From contig NC_092698.1 of NCBI RefSeq assembly GCF_964275005.1, forward strand, positions 30,519,662-30,583,661: DNA of 64,000 nucleotides, given 5' to 3'. The notes beneath the pieces are model-generated. The model was not told where the DNA came from. It saw nothing but the letters and a program-made list of their open reading frames with translations, and did not search any database. The position numbers were made by a program, and so were the translations under genes. This document shows, piece by piece, positions 48,920-63,041 of this stretch; position 1 is the stretch's first letter; each line of letters opens with the position of its first letter. Source of the DNA: Diadema setosum. Taxonomy: Eukaryota > Echinodermata > Echinoidea > Diadematoida > Diadematidae.

Positions 48920-51900
48920 CATTCGTTGCATGCTTTGAAATATCGCTTTATTACTGTACCTGGCGAAGAACAAAACCAAAAATAAAACCAAACCCAACAA
49001 AACGGGGGGGGGGGGGATGAAGGGCCAAACACTTTATATTCATTTTCGATAGCTTCGTCAGGGTTCATAATAAATATGAAAGTTGATATCTGGCTCTAAA
49101 TCATGTCCACATTTTGATTGTGCATGTATACGAACAGGTCATTTTCGCGTTGATTTAACTGTCATTATCCCATGAACGCCATGACGCTATCTCCAGCAAC
49201 TGGCGTGTCCCCAATATAAACAGAGAAGATCATATCGGGTTCATTTATGGCAGCATAAATCGGGGAATAAGCGACTGCCCGTCACGGGATTGCGAGAGAA
49301 GTTTGATTGTGCAATAGTTGCGACCACAAGCACTATGAGACTTGATATTAAGGATGGTAGTAAATGTTATGTTTCATCTTAAGATAGGTACTGTATATAC
49401 TCCTCGGAAACGAAGACTTGCTTCAAGAGAGTTATTGTCTCCTTAGCTAGATATTTTTCTTTAAGAAAGAAAGAAATGTATGCATGTGATTTTTAAAAAA
49501 TCCACAAAAACAAACCATAAATCTATAACTCTTGTACGCAAAATGTGACCAAGTAGGAAGGCGATCATCCAACCAAATAAAAAGGAAAAGGGGGATGGGA
49601 GGAGAAAATACACCAAAATGTTATTAGAGAGGAATTGGTGGAAGAACTTTCATTTCTGCACACGCCTTTATAGCATGAACATTTGCCTCTGCCACGGACA
49701 TTTGACAGCTATTTGATCCAACTATTTTGTTGTTACGAAATTAATAGCTCCTAATGATAAGTTACTTTTACTTTATTCACTGCAATTGGAGAAGATTAGG
49801 AATACAGAAATAATATAAAATCAAATCAGATTAAATCAATTAAATCAACTGTCATTCAACACCACGGTTGGAATTGGCCTTCTCATAAGAAAAGTATAGA
49901 ACCACACTGAAGATTGAAACACGTAGGTTTTTGTTTTGTTTTTGTTTTTAGAAAGGTTTCACATTACTTGTTCGGGAAACATTGATATCAATAAAAACGC
50001 GATATGTAAATCAGATGAAATGATGACGTCATAAAGTCATACGTTTCTCATTGAAGTACAATGCAAATCCTTCTCAGTTTCATTTTCTTGGCATCGATCA
50101 GAACTACAAAAACAGGCAAAGCCAAAATAACTCCTAAGTAATGAAAGGGATATGGGGGATATGATTTCCAAATTAGCAACCAAAATAAAAATTCTGTTAT
50201 TTATGTTTGGTCAGAAGCTGATGAGAGAGTTGTGAGTTGATAACATCATCACCTGAGGCTATTATTAATCGATTAACATTGATTTTCATTTCATTGATTT
50301 CAATTCAAACAAGACAAAACATTTACATAGGCCTAAACATATAACACAAAATCAGTACAGTGTAACAAAGAAAACTACCGTAATCTGGCCATAAATACTG
50401 TGGCTTCTCTGATTATGCCCAATTAAGATTCAAAATGATGAAAATCCAAACCTGTAATGCGCAATCTCCTCGCGGATAATAATTACAGAACTCATAAAAC
50501 CAATTAATAATGTTACGAGCAATATCGCTGTTCTGGGAACACTTGAGGAACTGCCTTTCTTTTTTTTCCGCTTCAAGGTCCAATTTTAATCTTCTTCCGC
50601 CATTCTGGTGGTTTGAAATTATTGAAATCAACTCGAAAATGGTGTGAAGTTGCATTTTTAAGTCTGACTGGGTATAATTTTCCTAACCAATACTATGAAG
50701 TTCTGATCAATAGATTGCATCTGGCAAAACAAAACTCACATAACTATGCATTTCCGTAAAGCTTCTCACTCCGTCTGCGCTTCATGTTTTTATATCTCTC
50801 ATTCACCATTTAAAATGTGACTTCTTCTTTTAAAACGCTTAAAAGCGTGTAAAAATCATTCTGTCTCTAACCTAAATTGACCTGATTGAAGGATGGGGAA
50901 GAGACAACAATATTCCATACTAATGTGTGCATCAGAGTCTCTAGTTACCTGTGTCCAGATAATGGAAATGCGTCCCAAGATGATATTCTAATGTACTTGC
51001 CTTCATAGAGAGTCAAGTAACAAACTTATTTAATTGTTGCTAACTCCCTTTACCACCCTGAAACTCTTCATCAGTAATCAGTTTCATACACTTCGTCACC
51101 ACCTATCCCCAAAATTGACTTTATAACAGAGAACATAGTAAGATAGAGTATAATCAAATTTCATTACCTTAAACATATACGCATGTCACACCATCCTATT
51201 TTTGATACTAACGTTATTCAGAACCCCACTCTATGATGCAGAAAAGGAAAAACCCACCTTTATTGTTCAAATTCGGTTTATGTTTCCACAAATTATATTC
51301 CTATAGCAACTGCAACGTCGTCTTAGTATGTATGGTTTAAGATAAGAAAAAAAGCTCTCAAATGTAAGTTTGTTTCTAAGTATTTTTGTTTGTTTGTTGT
51401 TTGTTGTATGTGTGTTTGTGTGTTTGTTGTTTGTTTGTTTGTTTTAGAAGGAAATGCTTTGCAACAAATTCATCCAATTTTCAGAATGGAACCGTTGGAC
51501 CCAAACAATAGACAGGGTTACTAACACATTCAAAGTTTATGCAAGCCTTTCTGACAATAGTTCTTCATGACAACTCGAAAGCTTGTCCGAAGTTTGCCCG
51601 ACATAGCAACAACCAATATGCAAAATGGATTCCAAGTATTGCAAAGTGTTCTTAATAGCCCGTTACTACTAACGCCAGAACGGAAGAAACATCCATTAAT
51701 TTGAACATGTTAGTAACCGGTATATTTCCAAACAGAGTCGAATGTTGAACGGAGCAAGTCGAGGTGCATTTATCACACAAATACACCCGTGATTGTAGCC
51801 ATTCGAAAGAACATCCATACTAAGCATGAACGTGGAGTTGCTGGAAAGAGTACTCGATCTCACCAAAGTTCAACATCAACGACAAGTACTTGTATTGTAC

Positions 51901-54486
51901 TTGAATGGATACTTACTGTGATTCGAACACAATGTCATATCGCCGATGATGGAAAGTCGTCCTGATCGGAAAAGAAAAAGAACATACAGTATATCCTCGT
52001 ATAGGAATTGGATAGATGAAGATGTTATCCTGGTTTATCCTGGCCTACGGTCTGACAGAGTTGTGAGTGAGACTGTTAGCGTAGGTCGGCTTTTAGTTAA
52101 GTTGAGGAAATCTTTACATGCTTTCCGGTATACTGCGGTTTGGTGTAGAGCGCAGAGAAGTACACAGGGGAAGTGTGAGTTTCCTATAGGCTGGCGTAGC
52201 AGTAGGACATCAATGCTATTTACCAGCGACCCAAGAATAATAGACTGACAGTATGAACCTTGCGTTGTTGTTATTGTTGTTTGGAAAAGTTTATCTGCCC
52301 GAGAAGAATGCTAGCTCTATCTGAGAGTGATAGAAGGAGGGATATTACATTGAGCATGTACTCGATTCTAGTTTAGATTGTAACTGCCATCAAGTATGAC
52401 GTGGGTAGCTGTGGGTGATTCTTTTGACGACTCGGTGTTACACAAGACGTAGGGATACGTTTAGGAATAAAGAGCACGAATAGTTTCCTGCCTAGCAATT
52501 TTGCATGCATTTAATATCAATCGATCTGAAAGAGTTTCGCCCTTAATAGCAAGGTTGCTTCATCAATTGTCACATAAACACTAATCGAACAGATGCTGAA
52601 TCATGTGATGCCTTCCTTAAGCCATGTCAGCAAACCATCTGCTATTACCCCGCTCCAATTGCAAAAACAACAACAACAACAATCAATCAAACAAACAAAC
52701 AAGCAAATAAACAGACTAACAAACCTTGTAAATGAACAAGTCTGTTTGTTGTATTTTCATAGCTTTAAGACAGTAACGCCCTCTCTTCTTTACCAATGAT
52801 GAAGTAGTAGCCTACTGTGTCATATAAGTATTCAAAGCCTGCAAAACAAGAAGGATATTTACCGGGACTGTACTTTACCAATGGTGTAACTTAGTTCAGG
52901 ATTTAAAAGCAAATCTATAGTGTCTGCTTAGACACCTGCTTTTTATATTTGATATGATGGTCTGAGTCACAATAATCATTTCATTGCCTATTTTTCAAAT
53001 TGTTTTTGTTGTTTAAATATCATGATGTATTATGTGTTTAGATGAATATGAATTTGATGTAGAATGATAGGGGGAAAAGTCGTAGTATAGCGACTAATAC
53101 ATAGGAACACACTCCATCAAAGTGTGTATTCTCATTGCTCTTGTTGTGGTAACGAGACAAACTTGGTACCATCACTCAGGATAAAGAAGGAATAAAAGAA
53201 GTGTGTGGTGTGTGTGTGAGAGTGAGTGTTTGTGTGTGAGTATGTGTTACGAATCTTCAAGTGTATTAATGAGCATGTGACGATGATACGAATCATTTTT
53301 ACTTGTTACTTTGCTGAAGTGGCGATCAAGAGGGTAACATTTTTCACTTGTGCATATTACCGCGCTCACTCAGAGATTTTTAGTAAGCAAATAAAATAAG
53401 CAAATACTAAGAACTGTGTGTTCCGATCATGATTTACACAAGTTAACGCCGGACAGGTGTTGCAAATGCTATCGACGCTACCATGACATATTGTCTTACA
53501 TAAAAGTTAATGTTTTAAAACTCATCACAAAATTAACCCCATCATAGCCAAGGGCAAGACTGTCCCGTATAAAAGTAGGATACGATTCCTTCACACACGT
53601 CCAGGATAGGGCCAGCACGAATTGCCTTCAACGAAACCGAAAGGATCTCGCTGCAATGATTATGTTCTTACGTTTATTGCCCTTCCTCGTCATCTTTATG
53701 ACTTGTTTGGCTTTAGCTTTTCTTAAATGAGTACAATGAGGCACGCATCAAGCCATCCCTATTAAAAAAAAAAAAAAAAAAACAATGGCACAGGTCCATT
53801 ATAGTATAGTGCTGGTTTTTCGTCATTTATCGGCAACATTTTCACCATAGTTTCATCATCATCATCATCGTCATCAGCATGATCCGGAAAAAAGGTTGAG
53901 TGACATTATTTGTTGTTATTAACAGGTTACTGCGTGGAATATTATTACTTTTGTCGGCACATGTAAAACACTAAACCAGCCTCAATGGCATTGCAGTTGA
54001 TTTCGACCTCGTCCTTGAGAGAAGCCTTGTCACTAACGAAACCACAATCAGCGAGCTGTTTATACAACATACTAGTAACTAATACAGTCCGATGTTCTGA
54101 AAGCAATAAGGCGGTGTTGCACTGACGTGCTATCAAATTTGCTTCTTCCATAATTATAATAGAGCGATACAACAACTCCATGGATCTTCAGCGACCAGAG
54201 CACGTCCGCATGCAGTCAAACTGTTTCGTATGTTGCACGCGAGTGTGTACACATGATTTACACTTAACAATATACTTGCCATGTACATCAGTACATGAAT
54301 TACATAAATTACCAGTTCTTACGAGGCAACGGCATGGAAATACTAAGAATCCTTTTTGTTTTTTGTTTTTTGTTGGCCTGACTTCGTGTGTCTGGCATCA
54401 TCAAAAGACTAACTGCGATTGCATTCATACATACATTCGTGCAAATACTCGTACATAATTATGTATGTGTGTTTCCACGAATTTAA

Positions 54487-54843
54487 AGGGGAAGGCTAGT
54501 AACTGATCAGTGGGAATCAGTGGAAATGCTGGGAGATGATTGTGGCAATCCTTATGGGATTCATTCGAGAGTTCATTGTATATCTATTGTTGTGTGAAAA
54601 TGATTTGCTTCAGAATGGTCTCATATTCAAGTAATGTGCGGTTTAATGCTTCCAGGTTAGCGTCCCTGGTCAGTGACGGAGCATTAATCTGCACATTACT
54701 TGAATATGAGACCGTTCTGAAGCAAATCATTTTCACACAACAATAGATATACAATGAACTCTTGAATGAATCCCATAAGGATTGCCACAATCATCTCCCA
54801 GCATTTCCACTGATTCCCACTGACCAGTTACTAGCCTTCCCCT
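54487..54843. mobile_element. TTAA-flanked near-perfect palindromic MITE (357 bp)
   Basis: TTAA at 54483-54486 and 54844-54847. Ends AGGGGAAGGCTAGTAACTG on both sides. The arms match almost base for base, so both strands encode nearly the same peptide (MWQSLWDSF, CCVKMICFR). High arm identity suggests a young insertion. Confidence 0.9.
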
Positions 54844-55315
54844 TTAATACACGTTATATACATCAATATTATCAGGTGTTTGTTTGTTTGTGTGTGTGTG
54901 TGGGGGGGGGGGGGGGGGGAGTGCGTGAGTGTGTGCATGTTTCCTAAACCCATCCACAACTCATATCCACAATGCGTGATTAGCATATCTCAGCCTTTGA
55001 TTCAGTTGTTCCTCCATCCGTTTTCAAACACGGTCTATTTTTGTTTGTTGTTTTTTTTTTCTCCCTTTCTCTGTCTCACTCTCTCAACTCGGAATGAATT
55101 CACAGACTTTGTCTATTACACACTTTCCTCTTCCGGGAGTTTGTCATCGATTTCCGAATACCCATGAGTTGGTAACCACTCTAATTCAAAAAAACAATCT
55201 GCTATTGATGAAGTAAAATGGCTTAACTCTATCTTTTTCAGTATAAGTAATTAGAAATATGAATAAGTAAGTACATAAATAAATACATAAACAAGCAAAT
55301 TAATGTATATATCTA

Positions 55316-55319
55316 TATC

Positions 55320-55359
<40 letters not shown>

Positions 55360-55379
55360 TGTATATATATATGTATATG

Positions 55380-55445
<66 letters not shown>

Positions 55446-55447
55446 AA
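55316..55447. repeat. Compound (TA)n microsatellite
   Basis: TA runs with GTATATGTATT interruptions. Confidence 0.95.
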
Positions 55448-55559
55448 TATGTGCATATTCAATATGAGTCGAATAAACTCAAGCTTTATTGGCCAAAAAT
55501 GCATTACCAGTGTTTTTCTTCATTTCTTCGTGGAGCCAATACGTGATTCAAAGTTCCTC

Positions 55560-55666
55560 TAAATATTATGTACTCATGTAAGCGTTATGTATATTACTTT
55601 GTAATACTTTATTTGGAAACAAAATCATTTTGAATTAAATTGAATTGAATTGAATTGAATTGAAAT
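55560..55666 (+). mobile_element. Possible LINE 3' tail with (TGAAT)n
   Basis: AT-rich DNA ending in about six GAATT units (55630-55664), then a second TA run (55675-55712). Confidence 0.35.
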
Positions 55667-55671
55667 CTCAA

Positions 55672-55715
<44 letters not shown>

Positions 55716-57466
55716 GCATAAAAATATTGGTCTTCCAGTTCACTCAAATAAAATTGTGGGTGCTTTAAATCTACTCGTCTAGGATGGGCTGAGTGGGTGA
55801 ACACTGATGATGTCACAATGGTTTAGCCTCCTGCCGACCTCTCTCCCCCATCCTACCCGTGTCTCCCAACGTACAAGGATGTAAGCCAGCTGAAGAGTTT
55901 ACTCAAAGTCAAATCATAAGTTTTGATTTTTTTTTAACTGTTCTTCTTTTATAAATGAATCATATATCTCTGATGGTACATATTTCCTACGACACGATTT
56001 AAAGTCTTTATTGTTGGTCTGTTTAATTGAATTATTTGGCATAGACTAAGGAGTTCATTGACCCAAAACAAAAACAACAACAACAACTTCCTTACTTTAT
56101 AGACTCCATGTCTTTGTTTGTGGTTTGTGCCATCTGAATCACCATGGTAAATACTGAGGAGATTTGACATCAATCCGCCCATTTAGTCTCTTTATTTTCT
56201 GTTTCTGGAGTTTAGAAGTATCATATAAAACTCTTTAAAATTACAGAGGCTGTACATCCTTGTATTGTCACGCGGTATCCGTATTCAGTGGTTTAGGTCT
56301 TATGGTTGAAATGACTTTCCATTGCGTATTATTTGACATATCATAAAAACGAGCAGGATAACAAAAAACCCATAAACTGCATTGTCGATAAAAACTTGTT
56401 TTAATTCACAGCGAAGTTACAGAAAGGACGATTACGTTCGAAGAAATTCATGTACAAGAAAATAATGTCACACCAGGATCACTTTCACTTTCGACAATAA
56501 CCCCAGAATTGCTGATACAGCCCCTCTTCTTCCTTGCACACAGCTCAATTGTAGTCGCGATTTTTGACCAGTTATCCGCGTGCTACAGCTCTTGTTCAAC
56601 CTCTGAAGAATATTAGATAATTACGTCACTCACTATAGTGTTACATGAATGTTGCACAATCGAGTTACAAGGATTTGCGTTTTTGTGAGTTTTGTTCAGG
56701 CTATCAAAATCTTCTTGAGAGCCGTCGGGGTTTTCCGATTGGTAGGCTCCTTCTTTCGCTCTTTGTGGGGGTGATTTGCTGTAAATTTTCCTCTTCTTCC
56801 GGGGACATACTCTTGTGTCAAGGGTATTTTCATGCGTCCACTTTTAGATTTAGATTTGTACAAAATTTTGCTTTTGAAAACATTAGAGGGATTACGTCAA
56901 CCACAATCTTATTCAAGGCGGGATGATTTCGTTACGTGATCATGGTACACACTGAAAGGCATATGCAATTATCCCATAGACAGTTTTCCAACAAATAATG
57001 TGGGGAAAACTCCCGACTTCAACTCGGCTGTGAACATTTGTGAATATGGCCAGAAACCAGTAAACATCCAATAGCATAGAAGAGGGAACACTGATTACAG
57101 TTTTTTGTTGTTGTAAGTTTGAGTGGAACATCTCATTCAGTTCTCACCTCATCTTACTTGCTATGATATTGCATACGAATACAAACACAGCAAAACCAGT
57201 CGTCGTGGTCGTGGTGGGGTGGGCATTTTGGATAAAACTTTTCAATGTCGTTCAAACTTTATAGGACCAATCTGACAGTAATGACAACGTATGAGCTCCA
57301 CGTATATATTTCTTTAATGCCAAGATAGCTGTGGAAGCAGTTGAAGTCTCCCCTTTCATTTTCTCTCGTGAATTGATCGGTCATATAGTAAATATCAAAG
57401 GCTAAGGAAACAGGTTCTACTATTAATCCACACCGATTATCGTTTCCATACGTCTACGTCCCTGGC

Positions 57467-57492
57467 AAGAACAAGAACAAGAACAACAGCAA

Positions 57493-57543
<51 letters not shown>
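57467..57543. repeat. (CAA)n microsatellite
   Basis: About 20 CAA units, preceded by AAGAAC units. Confidence 0.95.
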
Positions 57544-58370
57544 CGCCCACGTTACCTGCAGACAAATTGAGGGTACACTAATACTCACTAATAGGGGTTG
57601 AACGAGATCGCTAGAGTGGTTTGCAGGGGGTGAAAACAACCCATCTCAAAGCAATGGGTTGGGAGACCGGCATGACTCAGGCACTTTGTGAAAAACCACG
57701 GAAAAGGGTTCTCCAGTCAAATGCAGCTGTGTGCATTTCTTTTCACGCACCGACGACATGCAACCAACGAGGTGAAGATTGGACACGTTACAATACAGTA
57801 TCTACCGAAGAGTTTCTATCATTATGGTACGCCAACCACTACTTTTTTAAGCAACGTAATGTGTTCCAAGCAAATGCTGAACGAGAGAAAGAGGACGTGA
57901 TTTTGATCTGTATTTCTTGTTTCTCACTATATCAGTAATCAACAAATCCTAAAAAATTGCTGATAAAAGAAATAAACACTATCTCCAGACGCTGCCCTAG
58001 TAAACAAACATTGCTCATCAAAGTGAAGATTAAAATCGTCAGAAACAAACATTAATCGAAAATGCTCATGGATATCTATGTTGGTCAATCGAAATGACTG
58101 ATGATACTTTAATTGAAGCACTTTTCACCTGAGCAACAGTTTTTGGTGAGCATAATACACGAGATTGATCTTTCGTTCCTTAAAATAGCGGATGTCTATT
58201 ATACTTCACCAACGTTTTGCGCACTTCAAGATTTCATTTTTTTTTTCAGCTTTGAACTTTATGTACAGTCAGGGTTTCGTGGTGACGTTGGATCGGAATT
58301 GTGCCTCACTCGATTTCAAGGTCGGAAATGTGTCACCGAACAATATTGATGATCAATGATGACGTCACTT

Positions 58371-58376
58371 TTTATT
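58371..58376 (-). promoter_or_regulatory. Candidate poly(A) signal for gene A
   Basis: AATAAA on the minus strand about 170 bases past the gene A stop codon. Confidence 0.4.
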
Positions 58377-58544
58377 TTTGTCATGTGCATCTTGTCTTTG
58401 TTGTCCCATTGGCAATCTGGTGCAGACATTCAAGAATTCACAAATCTTTTCTACCAACACATCATATAATGTCTCGAAGTTGTGCAAGCCAGGTACTCCT
58501 AATACTTTCGGTGAAATATCTGGTAAGGTACTCATTGTTGATAT

Positions 58545-59425
58545 CTACGGGGCAGTAAGTACTTCGTACATATTTTCCACTGAAGACTGGGAATTTGTTC
58601 GTTTGTACCCAGTACCCCTACTATGTTCCAAACTCCGACCTCGTCCTAAATCAACATTTCGCCTCCCCTCTTTCGTTATTCCTAACACTTTCATCGGCTC
58701 CTCGTAATTATTGTCAGGCAAGGGCAAGCTATCGGTCTTGTCCACATTGCCGCGTTTGATTGGCTGCTTTGGTCCGTGTTCGCACTCAGGTACGGAATGG
58801 ATGTCGAGCTCGTTTGACGAAGATCCGGGTCTGGAACTTGGCTGCGTTGTCCCACTATTAGAATCTCGGCGTTTGATGCGTAAGGTTGGCGGGGTCTCCA
58901 ATCGATGGTAACCATCAGGTGACGTCTCAGGTGACGAGTCACGTGAGCAGTGCGACATCCAGCTGACAGGTCTGGACAAATGGTCGTAGTTGCCTGTTCT
59001 TCTGCTTACACGACCATGACGGCTGTAGTCCGGAATACTGGCGCTGGCGCTGCACCCATATGAGTTGTCTTTTCTCATCGGTAGGCACAGGTTGCCCTCA
59101 CTGCCGCTCAGCCTGCCGACGTTTGGAGGGCGAATTGGCAGTTTCGTCTTATCTACGACGGGTTCGCGTCCGAATTCGAGCTTCTCGCCGCAGGCCACGG
59201 ACACACAGCGAGGAGCGCGGTCGGTACGGAGTGATCGTCTCTCGTATGGCCGTCGCATCAGAGGTTGAGCGCTGGCTGGTCGTAGCAGCCGACCTTCGCC
59301 CGGTATGGTGGGAAGTTGGCGCTCGATGTGACTCGCTCGCTGATTCCAGTAAATACTGGCGTCCCCGTCGGAGGTGAGAAGGACTGCCGAATGCCGCTTG
59401 GTGGTCGTCACCCCCGTCGCGTGAT
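58545..59425 (-). CDS. Gene A last exon: cytoplasmic tail and stop codon
   Basis: The acceptor AATCCTGATCGCAG precedes base 59425, and the frame is open to the stop at 58545. The exon does not start at the GTG near 59411; it continues upstream to the splice site. Near the end KRTNSQSSVEN precedes MYEVL, comparable in place with RRRASSAGN before YNQL in gene B. GNYDHL and DNNYEEP are further tyrosine sites. Confidence 0.75.
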
Positions 59426-60236
59426 CTGCGATCAGGATTGCGTGTGCAATAGAAAGAAGGCAAATTATACAATGAAAAAGAATTAAAAATTAAGCCTGTT
59501 CGCCAATGCAGGGGAACCAAACAATGGGAGTTACTGTCAATATAACAACTGCATACATGTGAATGATGTAAATGGTAAACTATGACAGATCGTCCAATGC
59601 CACTTTCAAAGTTGCTTAAATGCCTTGAAATGATTGAAATTTCATGACATTACGATATTGAACAGTAGAGTAACTCGTAGTGTATATAGAAAGATGATAA
59701 AAACCCAAGAGACGAGAAAAGCCCTGCTTTTCAGCAGCCCCACCACTTCCAACAACTTTGTTTCGACATAACAGTACAGCGTTTTCCTTTCTTTCAGTGT
59801 TGCACAGTTTTGTAAAACTATGCGTAAATGTCTTACTGTTTCCGCATTTTGTTGGAAATAAAGTGAAATGAAAAGGAATGGAACGAAATGAAATGAAATG
59901 AAAAAAGGAGTATCACATCTCGTCTATGTCAGAACATGCAGCATCGGCTTGTAAAACCATCAAGAAGTGACAAGTGCAATCGATATTTCAATTAGATCAT
60001 TCTATGATTATTAATTGGTATATTATTGGTATCACAAATATATCTGCGTCTCTGTCGTAATGGTTCGAGATTCTGTTTAATAGCCTTCTCATTCCCTCCC
60101 TCCCTGCCCCATTAATAACGATGCTCACACTTGCTGTGAGGGAGTGCGTAATGTGTTTTTGCGATGAGTAATAAACAGTTTCACACTGACGTTACTCATT
60201 TTTGAAAGGATGCCGGATGGTCAGTTCAAGGTCAAG

Positions 60237-60274
<38 letters not shown>

Positions 60275-62970
60275 TACACATACACACACACACACACAAA
60301 CACACACAAACACACACACGCGCGCGCTACAAAACATAACCGAAACAAAACAAAGAAAAAGAAAATCAACATTAAAATCGCGCAAAGTGGTTTTCCCTTT
60401 TCCTCCTCTTCAAAGTGCGCTGACGTCATCGACAAACTACTCCACATCATAGACTGATTCGTTCATCCTGTACTTTCTCGACTGTATCACTTGTAGTGCT
60501 CTCCTGATAAATAAATGTCCTACTTGATTTCAGTCTATATACTTCGAGTATCATTCAAGATCATCCAGCGATTCTAATATCGTTTATAAGAGGGGCATGA
60601 CTGTTATTTAACATGACATCGTGTGCCAAAAATCTCCATGAAGAAATCATGGCATTCTTTTCGAGCGGAAATATAATAACCTTATTTGAACGTGTTCTGG
60701 TGAATTTATATATTGTTCTCAAATAATTTTAAGAGGAATCTGTTGTACAATGTAGGAAAATCCATTGTTATCACTCCAAAAACATGCTATTCACATTGTG
60801 ACTAATTTCATATTATTCATCTCTCGGCGAGCCCTCATTTTCATTGCTTAATACATTCATATTTCACAAACAGGTATCTACTCATGTACGGGAAGACAAC
60901 AAACCAACGTCTCTCACTATTCCAAAACAAATTTCACTTAAATTTGAAGATCAACTATATCCAATTCGCCGTTCGACTGACTGTCATATCGTGAGTGACA
61001 ATTTAACAAAAGATTGTTCAAGCCCAAAAATCAGTAAGACGTGACTAATCAAGGCGCATGTAAACAACGTACGTTTTTGTCGAAATATTTATCCCTCCAA
61101 CACGGGTCTTTTTTAATATTTTTTTTCAAGTTTGGTTGACCTTATGATCAAAATAGAAATATTATCTGATTAGAGATATCAACCATATCAGTGTCCTTCT
61201 CCTTACCAGTGATTACAAATAGGCATTATTTGGCACATTATCACACCCACACAGGCGGAAACTTCACAGCAAACCCATGTACATGAATTCATTTTGTCTC
61301 GCACTGTCACACTTACACGCGCATACATATTCACATGATTTCAATGATACACTAACTTCGGCTATATTAACCACACACCACAACAACTTCCTGCATACAC
61401 ACCCAAACAAGAAATACATTCCATAATTCCTCTCCTTTTCCTCATAAGAATGTTTTCATAGGAATGTTATGTATACGGTATAGTATAGAGTTAACACTGG
61501 TTAATGTAAAACGTAACAGTTCTACAATATTCAATTAGTGTTATTCGTTCCTGCTTATTCCTGATATGATTACTCCATCAAGCAGGTTTGATTAATCAAA
61601 GTCTGTCACAGTTTTTATTCGTTCTCTGAATCAATTCTACTCTTTGCTTTGTGAGCCACACGGACACCTCCTCTTTATACTATAAACTGTCGTTTTTGTT
61701 ATTCTTAAAAAAATGTGGCCATACAACTTGTGTCTGTGTGATTCCAGTTACAGCTAGCCTTGAACCCTTCGGATACGGGAACTGAGTGTACCATGGAAAG
61801 AACAAAATGATTATAGAGCATTATATTTTTAGGATTCAGAGGGTCAAATGTGGCGGTCATCGTCAGTTGCAATCGTACCCTGACATTGATATCAGAAAAG
61901 CACGGGGCAGTTTAGCGTAGATTGATATACAAAAATCCCCATTCGACTGAAATACATTATGTTAACAAATGAAAAAGAGGTTGCATTTCGTTGTTCCAAA
62001 GGTTTGTTATCCGAAGTTTCGTTATCCCAAAGGTATTTTCGGAATGACGAACCTTCGAAATAACGCCACAACTGTTCGGAGTAACGAACATCTATCGTAA
62101 AGGGAGTTTGTGTGTTTTGAAACGAGCCTTCGGAATAAGGAACCTTGTTCCCTTTTAGGATCAACGAATATTCGGAATAACGAACATCATCTGAACTGGA
62201 CTGCATACGACAGGGCTGATTCAGATATAGATTCCAATTCTATGAAGTATCAATAATATCTTGCTGTAAGCATGTTTATCCTAACTCATTATTTTCTCTC
62301 TATTTTTTTTTTTTTTTTTGGGGGGGGGGGAGGGGCGGGGCGGTTGGGTTAACGGAATGTCCTCCATTCCAACAAGCTAGAAAGATGATACTGATTTTGT
62401 TATGGTGCATTCACAGCGTTCCTTCTTACTCTTGATATCGCAATAGCCAATAATATATTCATGAATGCCAACCCCACCAGGCGGCCTACAGCATAAATTC
62501 AATAATAGATCTATATACTGTATATACAGGCAGCAGTATATCCTTGACTCTTCGCTTGGCAATTCACATCATCGACATAATTGATGCCATTTACAACATC
62601 CGTCTCCAGTCATTAAGCAGGTTTTAATGTGCCGTGTTAATTTGCCAGTATCTAAAATGGAAACCACTCGGGAATAGTGGATTTCTCACTTACAATGTAA
62701 TATGGCTATTTTGTCTCTGCAGCTGCAGAGGATAACGTTTTGGCACTGGAAAGCATGCATGCAACACACCCACACTCCGCCAACGACTTCATTAAGGTAT
62801 GCTGAATGTGCTTTTGGACAAAATATTACCCATCGTATGAAATGTTATTAAACTTAACACTTCGCATGATCATTCGGGATTCCTGCTTTGGGGAATTCCC
62901 TTCCATATTGTAATGGGCCAGCCGCAGAAAGGGCATTCCCGTCCGTCTGTCTGCGTGTCTATGGTTGCAT

Positions 62971-63041
<71 letters not shown>

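Larger units (their letters stand above)
37911..58544. other. Gene-poor, repeat-rich interval (20.6 kb)
   Basis: Contains five kinds of repeat listed separately. In 40860-42060, 49000-53800 and 55820-58540 I see only short motif-free frames (for example 52 kb +, 100 codons; 56645-56926 +, 93 codons; 57621-57938 +, 105 codons) and simple repeats. Confidence 0.55.

Noticed and set aside
54540-54790. Two similar peptides on opposite strands, suggesting duplicated genes
   Set aside because: They arise from the two arms of the palindromic MITE.
62410-62465. A short hydrophobic minus-strand run followed by Arg-Val-Arg-Arg as the gene A span
   Set aside because: Only about 16 hydrophobic residues, and its strong donor leaves phase 0, not the phase 2 of the family.
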